A stretch of 64,000 nucleotides of DNA, from positions 248,001 to 312,000 of the forward strand of contig NZ_JARTWB010000002.1 of assembly GCF_031450785.1 (NCBI RefSeq), given 5' to 3'. The translations under genes and the position numbers were made by a program. This stretch comes from Caballeronia sp. LZ062. Lineage in GTDB: Bacteria; Pseudomonadota; Gammaproteobacteria; Burkholderiales; Burkholderiaceae. The notes below the pieces were generated by a model. The model worked only from the letters and a program-made list of their open reading frames with translations, was not told the origin of the DNA and made no database searches. Below are positions 46,759-55,505 of the stretch, one piece after another; the stretch's first letter is position 1, and each line of letters begins with the position of its first letter.

Positions 46759-47998
46759 CGCCGCCGGTCGCGAAGTATCGCGCGACGAGCAGCGCGTACA
46801 GCAGCCATACCGCGACCGTATAGCTCGCGCCGCGCGACGCGAAGGCCATCACCGCAATCGCGAAGCTGGCGATCATCAGTTCGACTCGCGGCGCGACGAG
46901 CGATAGCCGCGTGCCGGGCCGCTCTAACGCCGTGCCGAACAGAATTCCGACCGGAATCAGCGCGACGACGAGGTGCACCGGTTCGAGCATCGGCGAGGCG
47001 ACGAGCATCGTCATCGTGGCGAGCGCGAAGTCGATGCGGCGGTCCGCATGGCGCCGCACGACCAGCACCACGCCGAGCGTGCAGACGCAGAGCGCCGTCG
47101 CGATCCATACCGCGCCCAGCAGCGTCTGCGATACGCTCATGCCCACGCTTTCCATGACCGTTTGCAGGCCGCCGCGCAGCGCGACGTTGATCGGCGCGCC
47201 GCCGAGCATGAGGTTCTGCGTATTGAGCCGCGGCATGTCGGATACGACGTAGTGCCAGATTGCATGGAAGCCGAGCGCCCATGCCGTGATGGCCGTCAGC
47301 ACGACCGACGTGACGAAGGTGACAAGCGCAGTGCGCCATTCGCGCCGCAATAGCAACAGGCCCGCGATGGCGACCGGCGTCACTTTCAGTGCGATGGCCG
47401 CGCCGAGGAACACGCCCGCTATCGCGCGGTTGCCGCGGTCGATGAAAAAGAACGTCGCCGTAAGCAGGAAAAACAGCAACTGGTTCGACTGGCCCCAGTA
47501 GACATCGTCGAAGAACGGGCGACTGAGCAACGCCAGCGCCACGATCAGCAGCACGACGCCGCGATCCGCGCCTCTAAACGCGAGCTTTGCGACCATCGCG
47601 ACGCCGAGCGCGAAAAGCGTCAACGATCCGCCGACCCACACGGCCTTCGCGGCAAGCGGCGAGAGCGTGCCGAGCGGGGAAAACAGCCACGCGAATTGCG
47701 GCGGATACGCATAAAACACGTCCATGCCGGTCTCGCGTGCTCCGATGGAGCGCATGAACGCGACAAGCCCTTCGTGGTCGTAGAGCACCGTCGCATCCGC
47801 CGGATGACGCAGCACGGTCGTGAACGCGTAGAGGTAATAGTTGAAGTCGCTGAACGCATTCGCGGGGTCGGCGCGGAACTGCGCATAGACGTGCGGTATG
47901 CGCGCCGCGATCATCGCTAACGCAACGACGATCAACGCCGTCGAAATCGCGCCCAGACCCGGCGCGGACTTGCCCGCGGCAGCCCGTGAAATCAGCAT
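46685..47998 (-). CDS. GT87 family glycosyltransferase (GT-C membrane enzyme)
   Basis: This 437-aa integral membrane protein has about ten hydrophobic helices. The first periplasmic loop has FSDFNYYLYAFTTVLRHP and YAYPPQFAWLFSPLG, matching the GT87 (PimE-like) pattern of an acidic DFxxYY-type motif and a Tyr/Pro-rich loop. Later GQSNQLLFFLL and ALKVTPVAIAGLLLLRREW fit too. Such enzymes use polyprenyl-phospho-sugars on the outer side of the membrane. The two upstream genes look like makers and movers of such a donor. The Arg-rich last ~20 residues overlap the small plus-strand gene. Confidence 0.85.
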   Translation of the reverse strand: MLISRAAAGKSAPGLGAISTALIVVALAMIAARIPHVYAQFRADPANAFSDFNYYLYAFTTVLRHPADATVLYDHEGLVAFMRSIGARETGMDVFYAYPPQFAWLFSPLGTLSPLAAKAVWVGGSLTLFALGVAMVAKLAFRGADRGVVLLIVALALLSRPFFDDVYWGQSNQLLFFLLTATFFFIDRGNRAIAGVFLGAAIALKVTPVAIAGLLLLRREWRTALVTFVTSVVLTAITAWALGFHAIWHYVVSDMPRLNTQNLMLGGAPINVALRGGLQTVMESVGMSVSQTLLGAVWIATALCVCTLGVVLVVRRHADRRIDFALATMTMLVASPMLEPVHLVVALIPVGILFGTALERPGTRLSLVAPRVELMIASFAIAVMAFASRGASYTVAVWLLYALLVARYFATGGVTRSRSIPDAEDRTPPARARPTAR

Positions 47999-48053
47999 GA
48001 CAGTATCCCCGATACGACTCTTTTCCGACTCTTTTATTTGACTATTCGCGCGC

Positions 48054-48416
48054 TCAGGCGGTAGCCGGAGCGGGCGCGTAAAGCAGCAGCACACTCGCGA
48101 TCAACAGCGTCGCGCCGGCGAGCGTGCGCAGCGACATCGCTTCGCCGAGCACGACGCCGAACAGCATGATCTCGAGTATCGTCACCGCGACCATCAGCGG
48201 ATAGGCGACGCTCAGTTCGACACGCCGCAGCGCGAGCGCATACAGCACGAAGCCCGCGCCGTATGCGCCGATGGCTCCGAGCCGGTAGAGAAGCGCGCGC
48301 GGCTCCATGCCGAAGACGAGCGCGTGGCCGCTCGCGGGCAGTGTGCCCGCCAGACGCAGCAAGATACTCGCGAGCGCACTGCACGTGCCGCTCAGGATAA
48401 GCGTGATGTATTGCAT
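48054..48416 (-). CDS. Small EmrE-like (SMR/EamA) membrane transporter
   Basis: This 120-aa protein has four membrane helices, the size of a half-EamA/SMR unit. The last two (YPLMVAVTILEIMLFGVVLGEAMSLRTLAGATLLIASVLLL, split here by a short loop) are typical of EmrE-like proteins. Such small proteins can act as flippases for lipid-linked sugars, as ArnE/ArnF do for undecaprenyl-phosphate-aminoarabinose. Its place between a UbiA-type enzyme and a GT87 enzyme supports that role. The ATG at 48416 was chosen. It lies 22 bp after the HAD-UbiA gene. Confidence 0.78.
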   Translation of the reverse strand: MQYITLILSGTCSALASILLRLAGTLPASGHALVFGMEPRALLYRLGAIGAYGAGFVLYALALRRVELSVAYPLMVAVTILEIMLFGVVLGEAMSLRTLAGATLLIASVLLLYAPAPATA

Positions 48417-48438
48417 GAAGCTCGGATGAGGTTGAAGG

Positions 48439-49860
48439 CTAGATCGCCACGACGATGGTGGCGACACATAGACAGATGACAAGCAGGCTCAGGCGGTTCT
48501 TGATCGCGTAGACGATCGGGTCGTCGTGCATCTCGCCGCGAAACGCGAGCATCCACACGCGGCTCACCCAGTACAGCAAAAGCCCGAAGAGCACCCACAG
48601 CGCGTGCGGATGCCGATACAGTAGCCGCACGTCCGACGAGTTCAGATAGAGCGCCAGCACCAACACGGCGACATAGCCCGAGGCGGTGCCGAACGAGCGC
48701 AGAATGCCCAGATCCTGCGTGACGTAGCCACGCCCCGCCGCCGACACCTTGCCGTCGCGCAAGAGGGCGTCGAGTTCCGTGTAACGCTTGACCATCGCGA
48801 GGCTCAGGAAAATGAGCACGGAGAACATGATGAGCCAGTCGGACAGCAGGATATCGGCCGCCGCGCCGCCCGCGACGATGCGCGAGGTATAGAGCGCGGC
48901 GAGGGTGAAGACATCGACCAGCATCATGCGCTTGAGCTTGAACGAATACGCGAGCGTCACGATGAAATAGCCGCCGAGCACGAGTTGGAAGTTGGGCGCG
49001 AGTCGCGCGGCGAGCGCGGCGGATGCGACGAGCAGCGTCAACGTGAGCGCCATGCCGAAGGTCAGCGGCAGTTGACCCGACGCGAATGGCCGGTTGCGCT
49101 TCTTCGCATGACGACGGTCCGAGTCGAGATCGAGCATGTCGTTGAGCAGATACACCGCCGAGGCGCAGAAGCTGAACGAGAAGAACGCGAGGGTTTCGTC
49201 GAGCAGCATCGCCGGATCGGTGAAGCGGTGCGACGCGAGCAGCGGCACGAAGATCAGCAGGTTCTTGACCCACTGATACACGCGCATTTCCTTCAGCGTC
49301 AGGCGAACGAGCGAACGCTTTTCTTCGAAGAAAACGATGGTCTTGTTCACCTTCTCCGCCGCCGCCGCAATGTGCCGGTTGCCGACGACGATCGCTTGCC
49401 GCGACGCTTTCCAGACTGGCACGTCGGCGAGTGCGTTGCCGCAGTAATCAAAACCGTGCGCGCCGAATTCTTTCGTGAGCGCGCCGGCTTTGTGACTCCC
49501 CTTGAGATTGCGCGCATGGTCGCTCGCGAGCACGCCCGTGAAGATGCCGAAGTGCGTGGCGATTTGTTCTGCGAAGCGTTTGTTCGACGCGGTGCAAAGA
49601 TAGAGTTCGCGGCCCGAGAGACGCTGCTCGCGCAGATATTCGACGAAACGCGCGTTATAGGGCAGCACCGACACGTCGATGGCTACGCGCTCGGCGATCT
49701 GCGCTTTCATATACGCTTTGCCGCGCAGCAGCCAGACGATGCAGTACAGCACATAGACGGGATTTTTCTTGACGAGCACGAGGAACGATTCGACCAGCAG
49801 ATCGGTGGCAGTCAGCGTGCCGTCCAGATCGACGCACAGGGGAACGCTAGCTTCGGCCAT
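48439..49860 (-). CDS. HAD phosphatase-UbiA prenyltransferase fusion (decaprenyl-phosphate phosphoribosyltransferase-like)
   Basis: This 473-aa protein has two domains. The N-terminal HAD phosphatase (about 1-185) has CVDLDGTLTATD with the nucleophile Asp, LYLCTASNK, the Lys of NLKGSHKAG, and GNALADVPVW as motif IV. The C-terminal UbiA domain (about 200-470) has eight or nine helices with NDMLDLDSDRRHAKKRNRP and YSFKLKRMMLVDVF. The HxxKxxRP and MVKRYTEL parts resemble decaprenyl-phosphate phosphoribosyltransferase (Rv3806c type), not ubiquinone UbiA. A likely role is to attach phosphoribose to a polyprenyl phosphate and remove the 5-phosphate. It heads a three-gene unit. Confidence 0.85.
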   Translation of the reverse strand: MAEASVPLCVDLDGTLTATDLLVESFLVLVKKNPVYVLYCIVWLLRGKAYMKAQIAERVAIDVSVLPYNARFVEYLREQRLSGRELYLCTASNKRFAEQIATHFGIFTGVLASDHARNLKGSHKAGALTKEFGAHGFDYCGNALADVPVWKASRQAIVVGNRHIAAAAEKVNKTIVFFEEKRSLVRLTLKEMRVYQWVKNLLIFVPLLASHRFTDPAMLLDETLAFFSFSFCASAVYLLNDMLDLDSDRRHAKKRNRPFASGQLPLTFGMALTLTLLVASAALAARLAPNFQLVLGGYFIVTLAYSFKLKRMMLVDVFTLAALYTSRIVAGGAAADILLSDWLIMFSVLIFLSLAMVKRYTELDALLRDGKVSAAGRGYVTQDLGILRSFGTASGYVAVLVLALYLNSSDVRLLYRHPHALWVLFGLLLYWVSRVWMLAFRGEMHDDPIVYAIKNRLSLLVICLCVATIVVAI

Positions 49861-50088
49861 GATTTCCTCGTTGCGATCATTCGTCGTGAGATTCGGGCGA
49901 GCGCCGCCGAACCGTTTGCTTAGAGAATAACGAGGGCTGTTTTTGTTGCTCTGTGCGTTAGGGCACTCGTGTCGCGAGCCCGAGACAGTACGGTATCCGT
50001 TTGCGGCGGCTTTGTGAATTGTTTGGGACCGCTAGCTTTCGCGCGCGAAAGCCAGGTACGCTAAGTAAGCCCGAGTGTAAGCCCGAAT

Positions 50089-50117
50089 GAAAAAAGCCTT
50101 CCGCGAGGAAGGCTCTT
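50089..50117 (-). terminator. Rho-independent terminator after the EAL protein gene
   Basis: AGCCTTCC (50095-50102) pairs with GGAAGGCT (50107-50114). On the minus strand six T follow, 25-50 bp past the stop. Confidence 0.88.
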
Positions 50118-50141
50118 CAGGTTTCACTTTCAGTTCGGCGT

Positions 50142-51416
50142 TCAGCGGCGCTTCGGCACGCCTTCCCAATTGATGTCGACGCACAGCACTTGAAGCCCAT
50201 AAGGCGTTTGCGCCGCGATGGAAGCCGTCACGCACAGATGCGCCTCGTTGATCGACAGATACGGCGCGGTCAGATGCACGCGGCCCGGCGACCGCAGCGC
50301 CTCGATGAAATAGGGTCGCCGTTCCCAGCTCGCGCCTTCCGAATGCAGCAGCGGGCTAAAGCGCTTCGCGCGCTGCGATGTGCGCACGACAGGCACCACG
50401 TTGTCGCCGATCTGCCGGCCCGCGTGGTCCAGCAAAAAGCAGCGCGCGGTATCGGCGAGTTGCAGCAGTTCGCTCGTGGCGGCGGCGAGCGTTTCGCCTT
50501 CCATCAGCTTGACGGCCGCGCGTTCCAGTCCGCTCACGTAGGGTTCGAGCCGCGCGGCCTGCGCACGTTCGCGCGCCGCGACCCGTTCGCGCGATGCCGC
50601 CGAAAGCGCGTCCATGGCGCTGGCCGCGACTTCACTGTGTACGGCTTCGACGCTCGGCTGCGCGAAGTACGCGCCCTGCACGAAGTCGACGTTGCATTCC
50701 AGCGCAATCAGCGCGTCGCGTTCCGTGGCGAGGCCGCCCATCAGCACCAGTTGGCCGGATTCGTGCAGCAGCGACACGAGCCGCGGCAACACGCGTTCGA
50801 TATGCGAATGCTCGGTCGCCTGCTGAAGAATGCAGCGGTCGAGCGAGACAATATCCGGCCGCAATTGCCACACGCGGTCGATGTTCGAATGCTTGACGCC
50901 GAAACCGTCGAGCGCGATCAGGAAGCCCGACTTGCGCAGGGAATCGACGATCTCGCTGAATCGCGTCGTCTCGCCGCCCGCCTGCTCGGGCACTTCGAGC
51001 ACCACGCGCTGCGGCGGCAGGCCAATGTCCTTGAGCGCGGCGAGCAGCGCGTCGCCGTAGCTCGTGTCCATGAGCGCGGCGGGATGCAAGCTCAGAAAGA
51101 GCCATTCGTCGTGGCTGTCGAACGCATTGAAGTTGCCTAGATGCAGCGATTCGGCGAGCCGGCCCAGTTCCAGCAGATCGCCGCGCCGCGCCGCCTGCGT
51201 GAAGACCTCGTGCGACGGTACATGACGATGCGTCTCGTCGCGAGCACGCAGCGAGGCGTGATAGCCGATGGCTCGCCGATGCGACACCGAAAACACCGGC
51301 TGGAACACGCTGAACACGGTGTATTCGCCATACAGAACGGTGCGACGCGAGCCGTCGTCGCCGGCAACGGGGCGCGGCGGCTGAAAGCGGGGAGGGTCGA
51401 GATCAACCATGCTCAT
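50142..51416 (-). CDS. Degenerate EAL-domain protein with C-terminal sensor-like domain
   Basis: This 424-aa protein has an EAL-like domain (about 33-270) and a C-terminal region (about 290-424) that resembles the PAS/Cache-like domain of YkuI-type proteins. The EAL motif is replaced by HASL at residues 53-56. The DDFG motif reads DGFG (IALDGFGVKHSNID), the Lys before the next Asp is lost (VSLDR), and the Glu of the EGVE motif is lost (LMGGLATE). So it should not hydrolyse c-di-GMP but may bind it or a protein partner. It has no membrane helix. Confidence 0.85.
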   Translation of the reverse strand: MSMVDLDPPRFQPPRPVAGDDGSRRTVLYGEYTVFSVFQPVFSVSHRRAIGYHASLRARDETHRHVPSHEVFTQAARRGDLLELGRLAESLHLGNFNAFDSHDEWLFLSLHPAALMDTSYGDALLAALKDIGLPPQRVVLEVPEQAGGETTRFSEIVDSLRKSGFLIALDGFGVKHSNIDRVWQLRPDIVSLDRCILQQATEHSHIERVLPRLVSLLHESGQLVLMGGLATERDALIALECNVDFVQGAYFAQPSVEAVHSEVAASAMDALSAASRERVAARERAQAARLEPYVSGLERAAVKLMEGETLAAATSELLQLADTARCFLLDHAGRQIGDNVVPVVRTSQRAKRFSPLLHSEGASWERRPYFIEALRSPGRVHLTAPYLSINEAHLCVTASIAAQTPYGLQVLCVDINWEGVPKRR

Positions 51417-51640
51417 GGTCTAAACGGGCGTCAATCGGCTTTATGAGATAGCGGCAGTTTACAAGATCGGCGTCCGATCGTTCGAGCAAGAAGCGTGCGA
51501 ATCCAGCATCGGCGCGGTTTTCGCGGCCTTCGCCGCGTATTCGTCCGCCTATTGCAAGTGAGCATCGCAACGGGCGTCGCGTCGCGGTGCCTCGCGCACC
51601 GCTCAGGTGCGGCGCACGTCCGGATGGTGAATGCCGCCGC

Positions 51641-53074
51641 TCAGTTCGCTTCCGACGGATCGGGCTTCTTGCGCGCCCCGCGCACTTCCGGCGCAAGCTG
51701 TCCGAAGATCCACGCGGTCGCCGCCGTGATGACGCCCACACATAGAAAGGTAGCGTGGAACGCCGGCAGCGTATTGCTTTCGGTGACGCGCGGCAGAAGT
51801 CCGGTGAACGTCGAGAGAATCGCGCCCGCGACGGTCACGCCGAGACTCATCGACAGCATCTGCACCAGCGAAAACAGGCTGTTGCCGCTGCTCGCGCCGC
51901 CCGTGCCGAGGTCTTTGAGCGTGAGCGTGTTCATCGCGGTGAACTGCATGGAGTTGACGGCGCCGAACGCGGCCAGTTGCACGAGCCGCAGCCACAGCGG
52001 CTGATGCGCGCTCACGAGCGCGAAACTCGCCATCATCAGGCCGACGAGCACGGTGTTCGTCACCAGCACGCGCCGATAGCCGACGCGCTCGATCAGCCGC
52101 GTGACGAGCCGCTTGCTCGCCATGCCGGCGGCGGCGACGGGCAGCATCATCATGCCCGCCTGAAACGCCGTGTAGCCGAGGCTCACTTGCAGCAAGAGCG
52201 GAATGAGGTACGGCATCGCGCCGCTGCCGATGCGCGCGAACAGGTTGCCGAGGAGGCCGACGCTGAACGTGTGGATCTTGAAAAGATCGAGAGAGAAGAT
52301 GGGTTGCGCGGCGCGCGTGGCGTGCAGCCCGTAAGCGACGAAGCAGCCGACGCTCAGAATCAGCAGCACGAGCACGATGGCGTGCTGGAGGCCGAGATCG
52401 GCGAGACCGTCGAGCGAAATCGTCAGCGCCACCATGCCGACCGCGAGCAGCAGATAGCCCGCAAGATCGAAACGCGCGGTCGCCGGATTGCGGCTGTCGG
52501 GCATATACAGATTCGTCGCGATGCAGCCGATCACGCCGACCGGCACGTTGATCAGGAAGATCCAGTGCCACGACGCGATCTCCACGAGCCAGCCGCCGAG
52601 CGTCGGACCGATGAGCGGCCCGATCAGGCCGGGAATCGCGACGAACGCGAGCGCGGAGAGATAGCGTTCCGCCGGAAACACGCGCAGCACGGCGAGCCGG
52701 CCGACCGGCAGCAGCATCGCGCCGCCCACGCCTTGCACGACGCGAAACGCGACCAGCCCGGTGAGCGACTGCGCGTTCGCGCACAGCAGCGAGCCGATGG
52801 TGAAGACGAGGATCGCGCTGAAGAAGACGCGCCGCGTGCCGAGCTTGTCCGCGAGCCAGCCGGAGACCGGGATCATCATCGCCATGGTGAGCGAGTAGGC
52901 GATCACGACGCCCTGCATGCGCAGCGGCGCTTCGCCGAGGCTTCGCGCCATGGCGGGCAGCGCGGTGTTGACGATCGTCGAATCGAGCGTCTGCATGAAG
53001 AAGCCCGTGGCGACGAGCCACAGCATGATGGAGAGCGATCGGTCGTTCGGCTGGACTGTGGCGGTGTCGGTCAT
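51641..53074 (-). CDS. MFS transporter, DHA2 family (MdtD/EmrB-like)
   Basis: This 477-aa protein has about 14 membrane helices. Motif C-like (FVAIPGLIGPLIGPTLGGWLVE) and motif A (GWLADKLGTRRVFF) of drug:H+ antiporters are present, and LDSTIVNTALPAMA near the N-terminus is typical of DHA2 exporters. The sequence resembles MdtD. The substrate is unknown. The GntR gene lies 14 bp upstream on the same strand, so the two probably form one unit. Confidence 0.92.
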   Translation of the reverse strand: MTDTATVQPNDRSLSIMLWLVATGFFMQTLDSTIVNTALPAMARSLGEAPLRMQGVVIAYSLTMAMMIPVSGWLADKLGTRRVFFSAILVFTIGSLLCANAQSLTGLVAFRVVQGVGGAMLLPVGRLAVLRVFPAERYLSALAFVAIPGLIGPLIGPTLGGWLVEIASWHWIFLINVPVGVIGCIATNLYMPDSRNPATARFDLAGYLLLAVGMVALTISLDGLADLGLQHAIVLVLLILSVGCFVAYGLHATRAAQPIFSLDLFKIHTFSVGLLGNLFARIGSGAMPYLIPLLLQVSLGYTAFQAGMMMLPVAAAGMASKRLVTRLIERVGYRRVLVTNTVLVGLMMASFALVSAHQPLWLRLVQLAAFGAVNSMQFTAMNTLTLKDLGTGGASSGNSLFSLVQMLSMSLGVTVAGAILSTFTGLLPRVTESNTLPAFHATFLCVGVITAATAWIFGQLAPEVRGARKKPDPSEAN

Positions 53075-53088
53075 GGCGGGCGACGTCG

Positions 53089-53835
53089 TTATTTACGCAG
53101 TTCCGCGACGAAGTCGTAGTAGTCGTTGCGGCAGTAGGTATCGGTCAGCTCGATCGCGCGCTGATCCGCCGTGTAGCCGACGCGCGTGATGAGCAGAAGC
53201 GCGTCGTGGGGCGCAATGCCCATTTGTTCAGCAATCTCCGGACTCGCGTTCACGGCGCGAAAGTGCTGAAGCGCGCGCACGATGGCGAGGCCGCGCGTGT
53301 CGAGATAGCTGTAAAGCGAATCGCCGATAGCGAGCGGATCGGGAATCAGCGCGGCAGGAAACGTGGAGTTTTCGACGGCCATTACGGTGTCGTCGGCAAG
53401 GCGCAGGCGCTTCAGGCGCGCGACGGCGGCGGCGGGCGAGAGGCCGAGCTGAATCACTTCTTCGCGATTGGCCGGCTCGATGGTGCGCGAAAGCCACTTC
53501 GAACTCGGCTGAAAACCGCGCCGGCGCAGCATTTCGGAGAAGCTCGACAGACGCGAAAGCGGGTCTTCGTAGCGCGGCCGGATGAAGCTGCCCGCGCCTT
53601 GTTCGCGCCGAATCAGCCCTTGCTCGACCAGCAGCGCGATGGCCTTTCTCGACGTGATCCGCGAGACGCCCAACGCGTCGGACAGCACGCGCTCCGAGGG
53701 CAGCGCTTCGCCGGCGTTCCAGCGGTTGTCGTGAATGGCGGCGGCGAGCTTGCGGGCGAGTTGGAGATAGAGCGGAGTGTCGCTGTCCGGGTCCGGGCGC
53801 AGGTCGCGCCAGCGGTCTTCCGTGGTCGAGTTCAT
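53089..53835 (-). CDS. GntR family regulator (HutC/UTRA type)
   Basis: This 248-aa regulator has an N-terminal winged helix (about 20-85; LYLQLARKLAAAIHDNRW, then LPSERVLSDALGVSRITSRKAI) and a C-terminal UTRA effector domain (about 100-245). UTRA regulators often bind sugar phosphates or amino-sugar derivatives. It is directly upstream of the DHA2 exporter, which it probably controls. The SALGVSRIT part is the recognition helix. Confidence 0.92.
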   Translation of the reverse strand: MNSTTEDRWRDLRPDPDSDTPLYLQLARKLAAAIHDNRWNAGEALPSERVLSDALGVSRITSRKAIALLVEQGLIRREQGAGSFIRPRYEDPLSRLSSFSEMLRRRGFQPSSKWLSRTIEPANREEVIQLGLSPAAAVARLKRLRLADDTVMAVENSTFPAALIPDPLAIGDSLYSYLDTRGLAIVRALQHFRAVNASPEIAEQMGIAPHDALLLITRVGYTADQRAIELTDTYCRNDYYDFVAELRK

Positions 53836-53947
53836 AAATCGGACGCTGTGGGGCCAAGCGGCGATTTTAAGACAAAGAGCGGGCGAAATTTCCGGCGTTT
53901 GCCTGCTCTTTCGGAGAATCGGACCGAGCGATTCGCCAATCCTCCGT

Positions 53948-55168
53948 TCACGCAGTTGCCGGCCCGCCGACGCCGCGCCCCGCGCGCATGTAGAGCGCGA
54001 TGGACAACGCCACCGCCGACGCTGCCGCCAGCGCCGCGAACAGGAACACCGAGCCGTAGCCGAATTCGCCCGCGACGTAACCCGCGAGCGGCCCGGTCAG
54101 ACCGAGCGACAAATCGAGAAACACCGAGTACGCGGAGAGCGCCGCGCCGCGGCTCGCGGGCGGCACGAGTCCGACGGCTTCCACGCCGAGCGCCGGAAAC
54201 ACGAGGGCGAAGCCGCATCCGGTCAACGCCGCGCCCGCCAGCGCGAAGGTCGGTTCGGCGGAGAGCCACAGCATCAGCAGGCCCGCGCATTCGAGCGCGA
54301 ACGACACGATGGCCACGCGAAAGCCGCCGTAGACCTTGATCGTATTGGCGAACAAGAGGCGCGCGCCGACGAACGTCGTGCCGAACACCGTAAGCGAAAG
54401 CGCCGCGTTGGGCCAGTGATGCGCGGCATAGAAAAGGGTGATGAACGTCGCGATCGACCCGAAGCCCGCCGAACCGAGCGCGAGGCCGAGGCCATGCGGC
54501 AGCACGCGGAAGAACACGCTGCGATACGACATGCGCTCGCCGTGAACGACGGGCACGCTCGCCATGCGCGTCGCGAGCCAGTAGCCGATGCCGCCGAGCG
54601 CGATCACGATGAAGCCGAGCGACGCGAAGCCGAGCGAATGGTCGATGGCCACGCCGAGCGGCGCGCCGATCGCAAGCGCGCCGTAAGTGGCGATGCCGTT
54701 CCACGAAATCACCTTCGCGTTGTGCGCGACGCCTACGCGCCCGATGCCCCACGTGATCGACCCGGTGCCGACCCAGCTTTCACCGAAGCCGAGCACGAGC
54801 CGCGCGATCACGAGCAGCACGAGGCTCACCGCGTGCCATTGCGCAGCGAGCGCCGAGCACAGCAGCAGCACGCCGCTCGCGGCGCAGGCGGCGAGCCCGT
54901 ACAGCACCGTTTTCTTGGGGCCGAGGGTGTCGGCGGTGCGGCCCGCGAGCGGCCGCGACAGCAGCGTGGCGAAGTACTGGACGCTGATCGCCGCGCCCGC
55001 CATCACCGAGCCGTAGCCCAGATCCGTGTGCACGAAACCCGGCAGCACCGCGAGCGGAATGCCGATCGTCAGGTAGCAGAGGAACGTGTACAGCACGACC
55101 GACACGATCCGGAGAGTGACGGCAAAATCGCCTTGCGGCGCGGCGGCGGTGCGGGGCTGGGTGGACAT
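53948..55168 (-). CDS. MFS transporter (YfcJ/YhhS-like)
   Basis: This 406-aa protein has twelve membrane helices. Motif A is visible as [20 protein letters not shown], and the segment [21 protein letters not shown] is typical of the YfcJ/YhhS (arabinose efflux-like) group. The substrate is unknown. The ATG at 55168 was chosen; the frame extends upstream without similarity. It ends 113 bp before the GntR gene, on the same strand. Confidence 0.9.
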   Translation of the reverse strand: MSTQPRTAAAPQGDFAVTLRIVSVVLYTFLCYLTIGIPLAVLPGFVHTDLGYGSVMAGAAISVQYFATLLSRPLAGRTADTLGPKKTVLYGLAACAASGVLLLCSALAAQWHAVSLVLLVIARLVLGFGESWVGTGSITWGIGRVGVAHNAKVISWNGIATYGALAIGAPLGVAIDHSLGFASLGFIVIALGGIGYWLATRMASVPVVHGERMSYRSVFFRVLPHGLGLALGSAGFGSIATFITLFYAAHHWPNAALSLTVFGTTFVGARLLFANTIKVYGGFRVAIVSFALECAGLLMLWLSAEPTFALAGAALTGCGFALVFPALGVEAVGLVPPASRGAALSAYSVFLDLSLGLTGPLAGYVAGEFGYGSVFLFAALAAASAVALSIALYMRAGRGVGGPATA

Positions 55169-55505
55169 AGGGAAAGTGCTGACTTGAATTCGGCGCGAAG
55201 GCGTGATTCTCCCATATGTTGCGGCGCAACGTCGCATTCGTTTTTAACCGGCTAGTCCAAATCGGTCGCCGGAACGGTCGTGCCGGATGGCTCGACGCCT
55301 TGTCGCATAAGGGTTCTCCGACTTATCGCAGGGCGAATATGTCGCTCATGCAATGTCCGCTATGGGTTCTGCATTTTGGCGGTGATAGCTTTCCAACCAT
55401 CGAGGCGGCCGGACTATTCCGAAAATGACCAGCCGACCTCTCCGCCACCGGCTGCGCACCCCGCGCAACCAGCAAGAAGCCATGAAGCCCCGCGAGACAT
55501 TCGTC
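55169..55505. other. Divergent intergenic region between the MFS gene and xdhA
   Basis: These 337 bp should hold the promoters of both units. I see no RNA gene or clear operator. The 3' part could be coding if xdhA starts upstream at 55425 or 55482, but that stretch has no similarity to XdhA. Confidence 0.4.
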
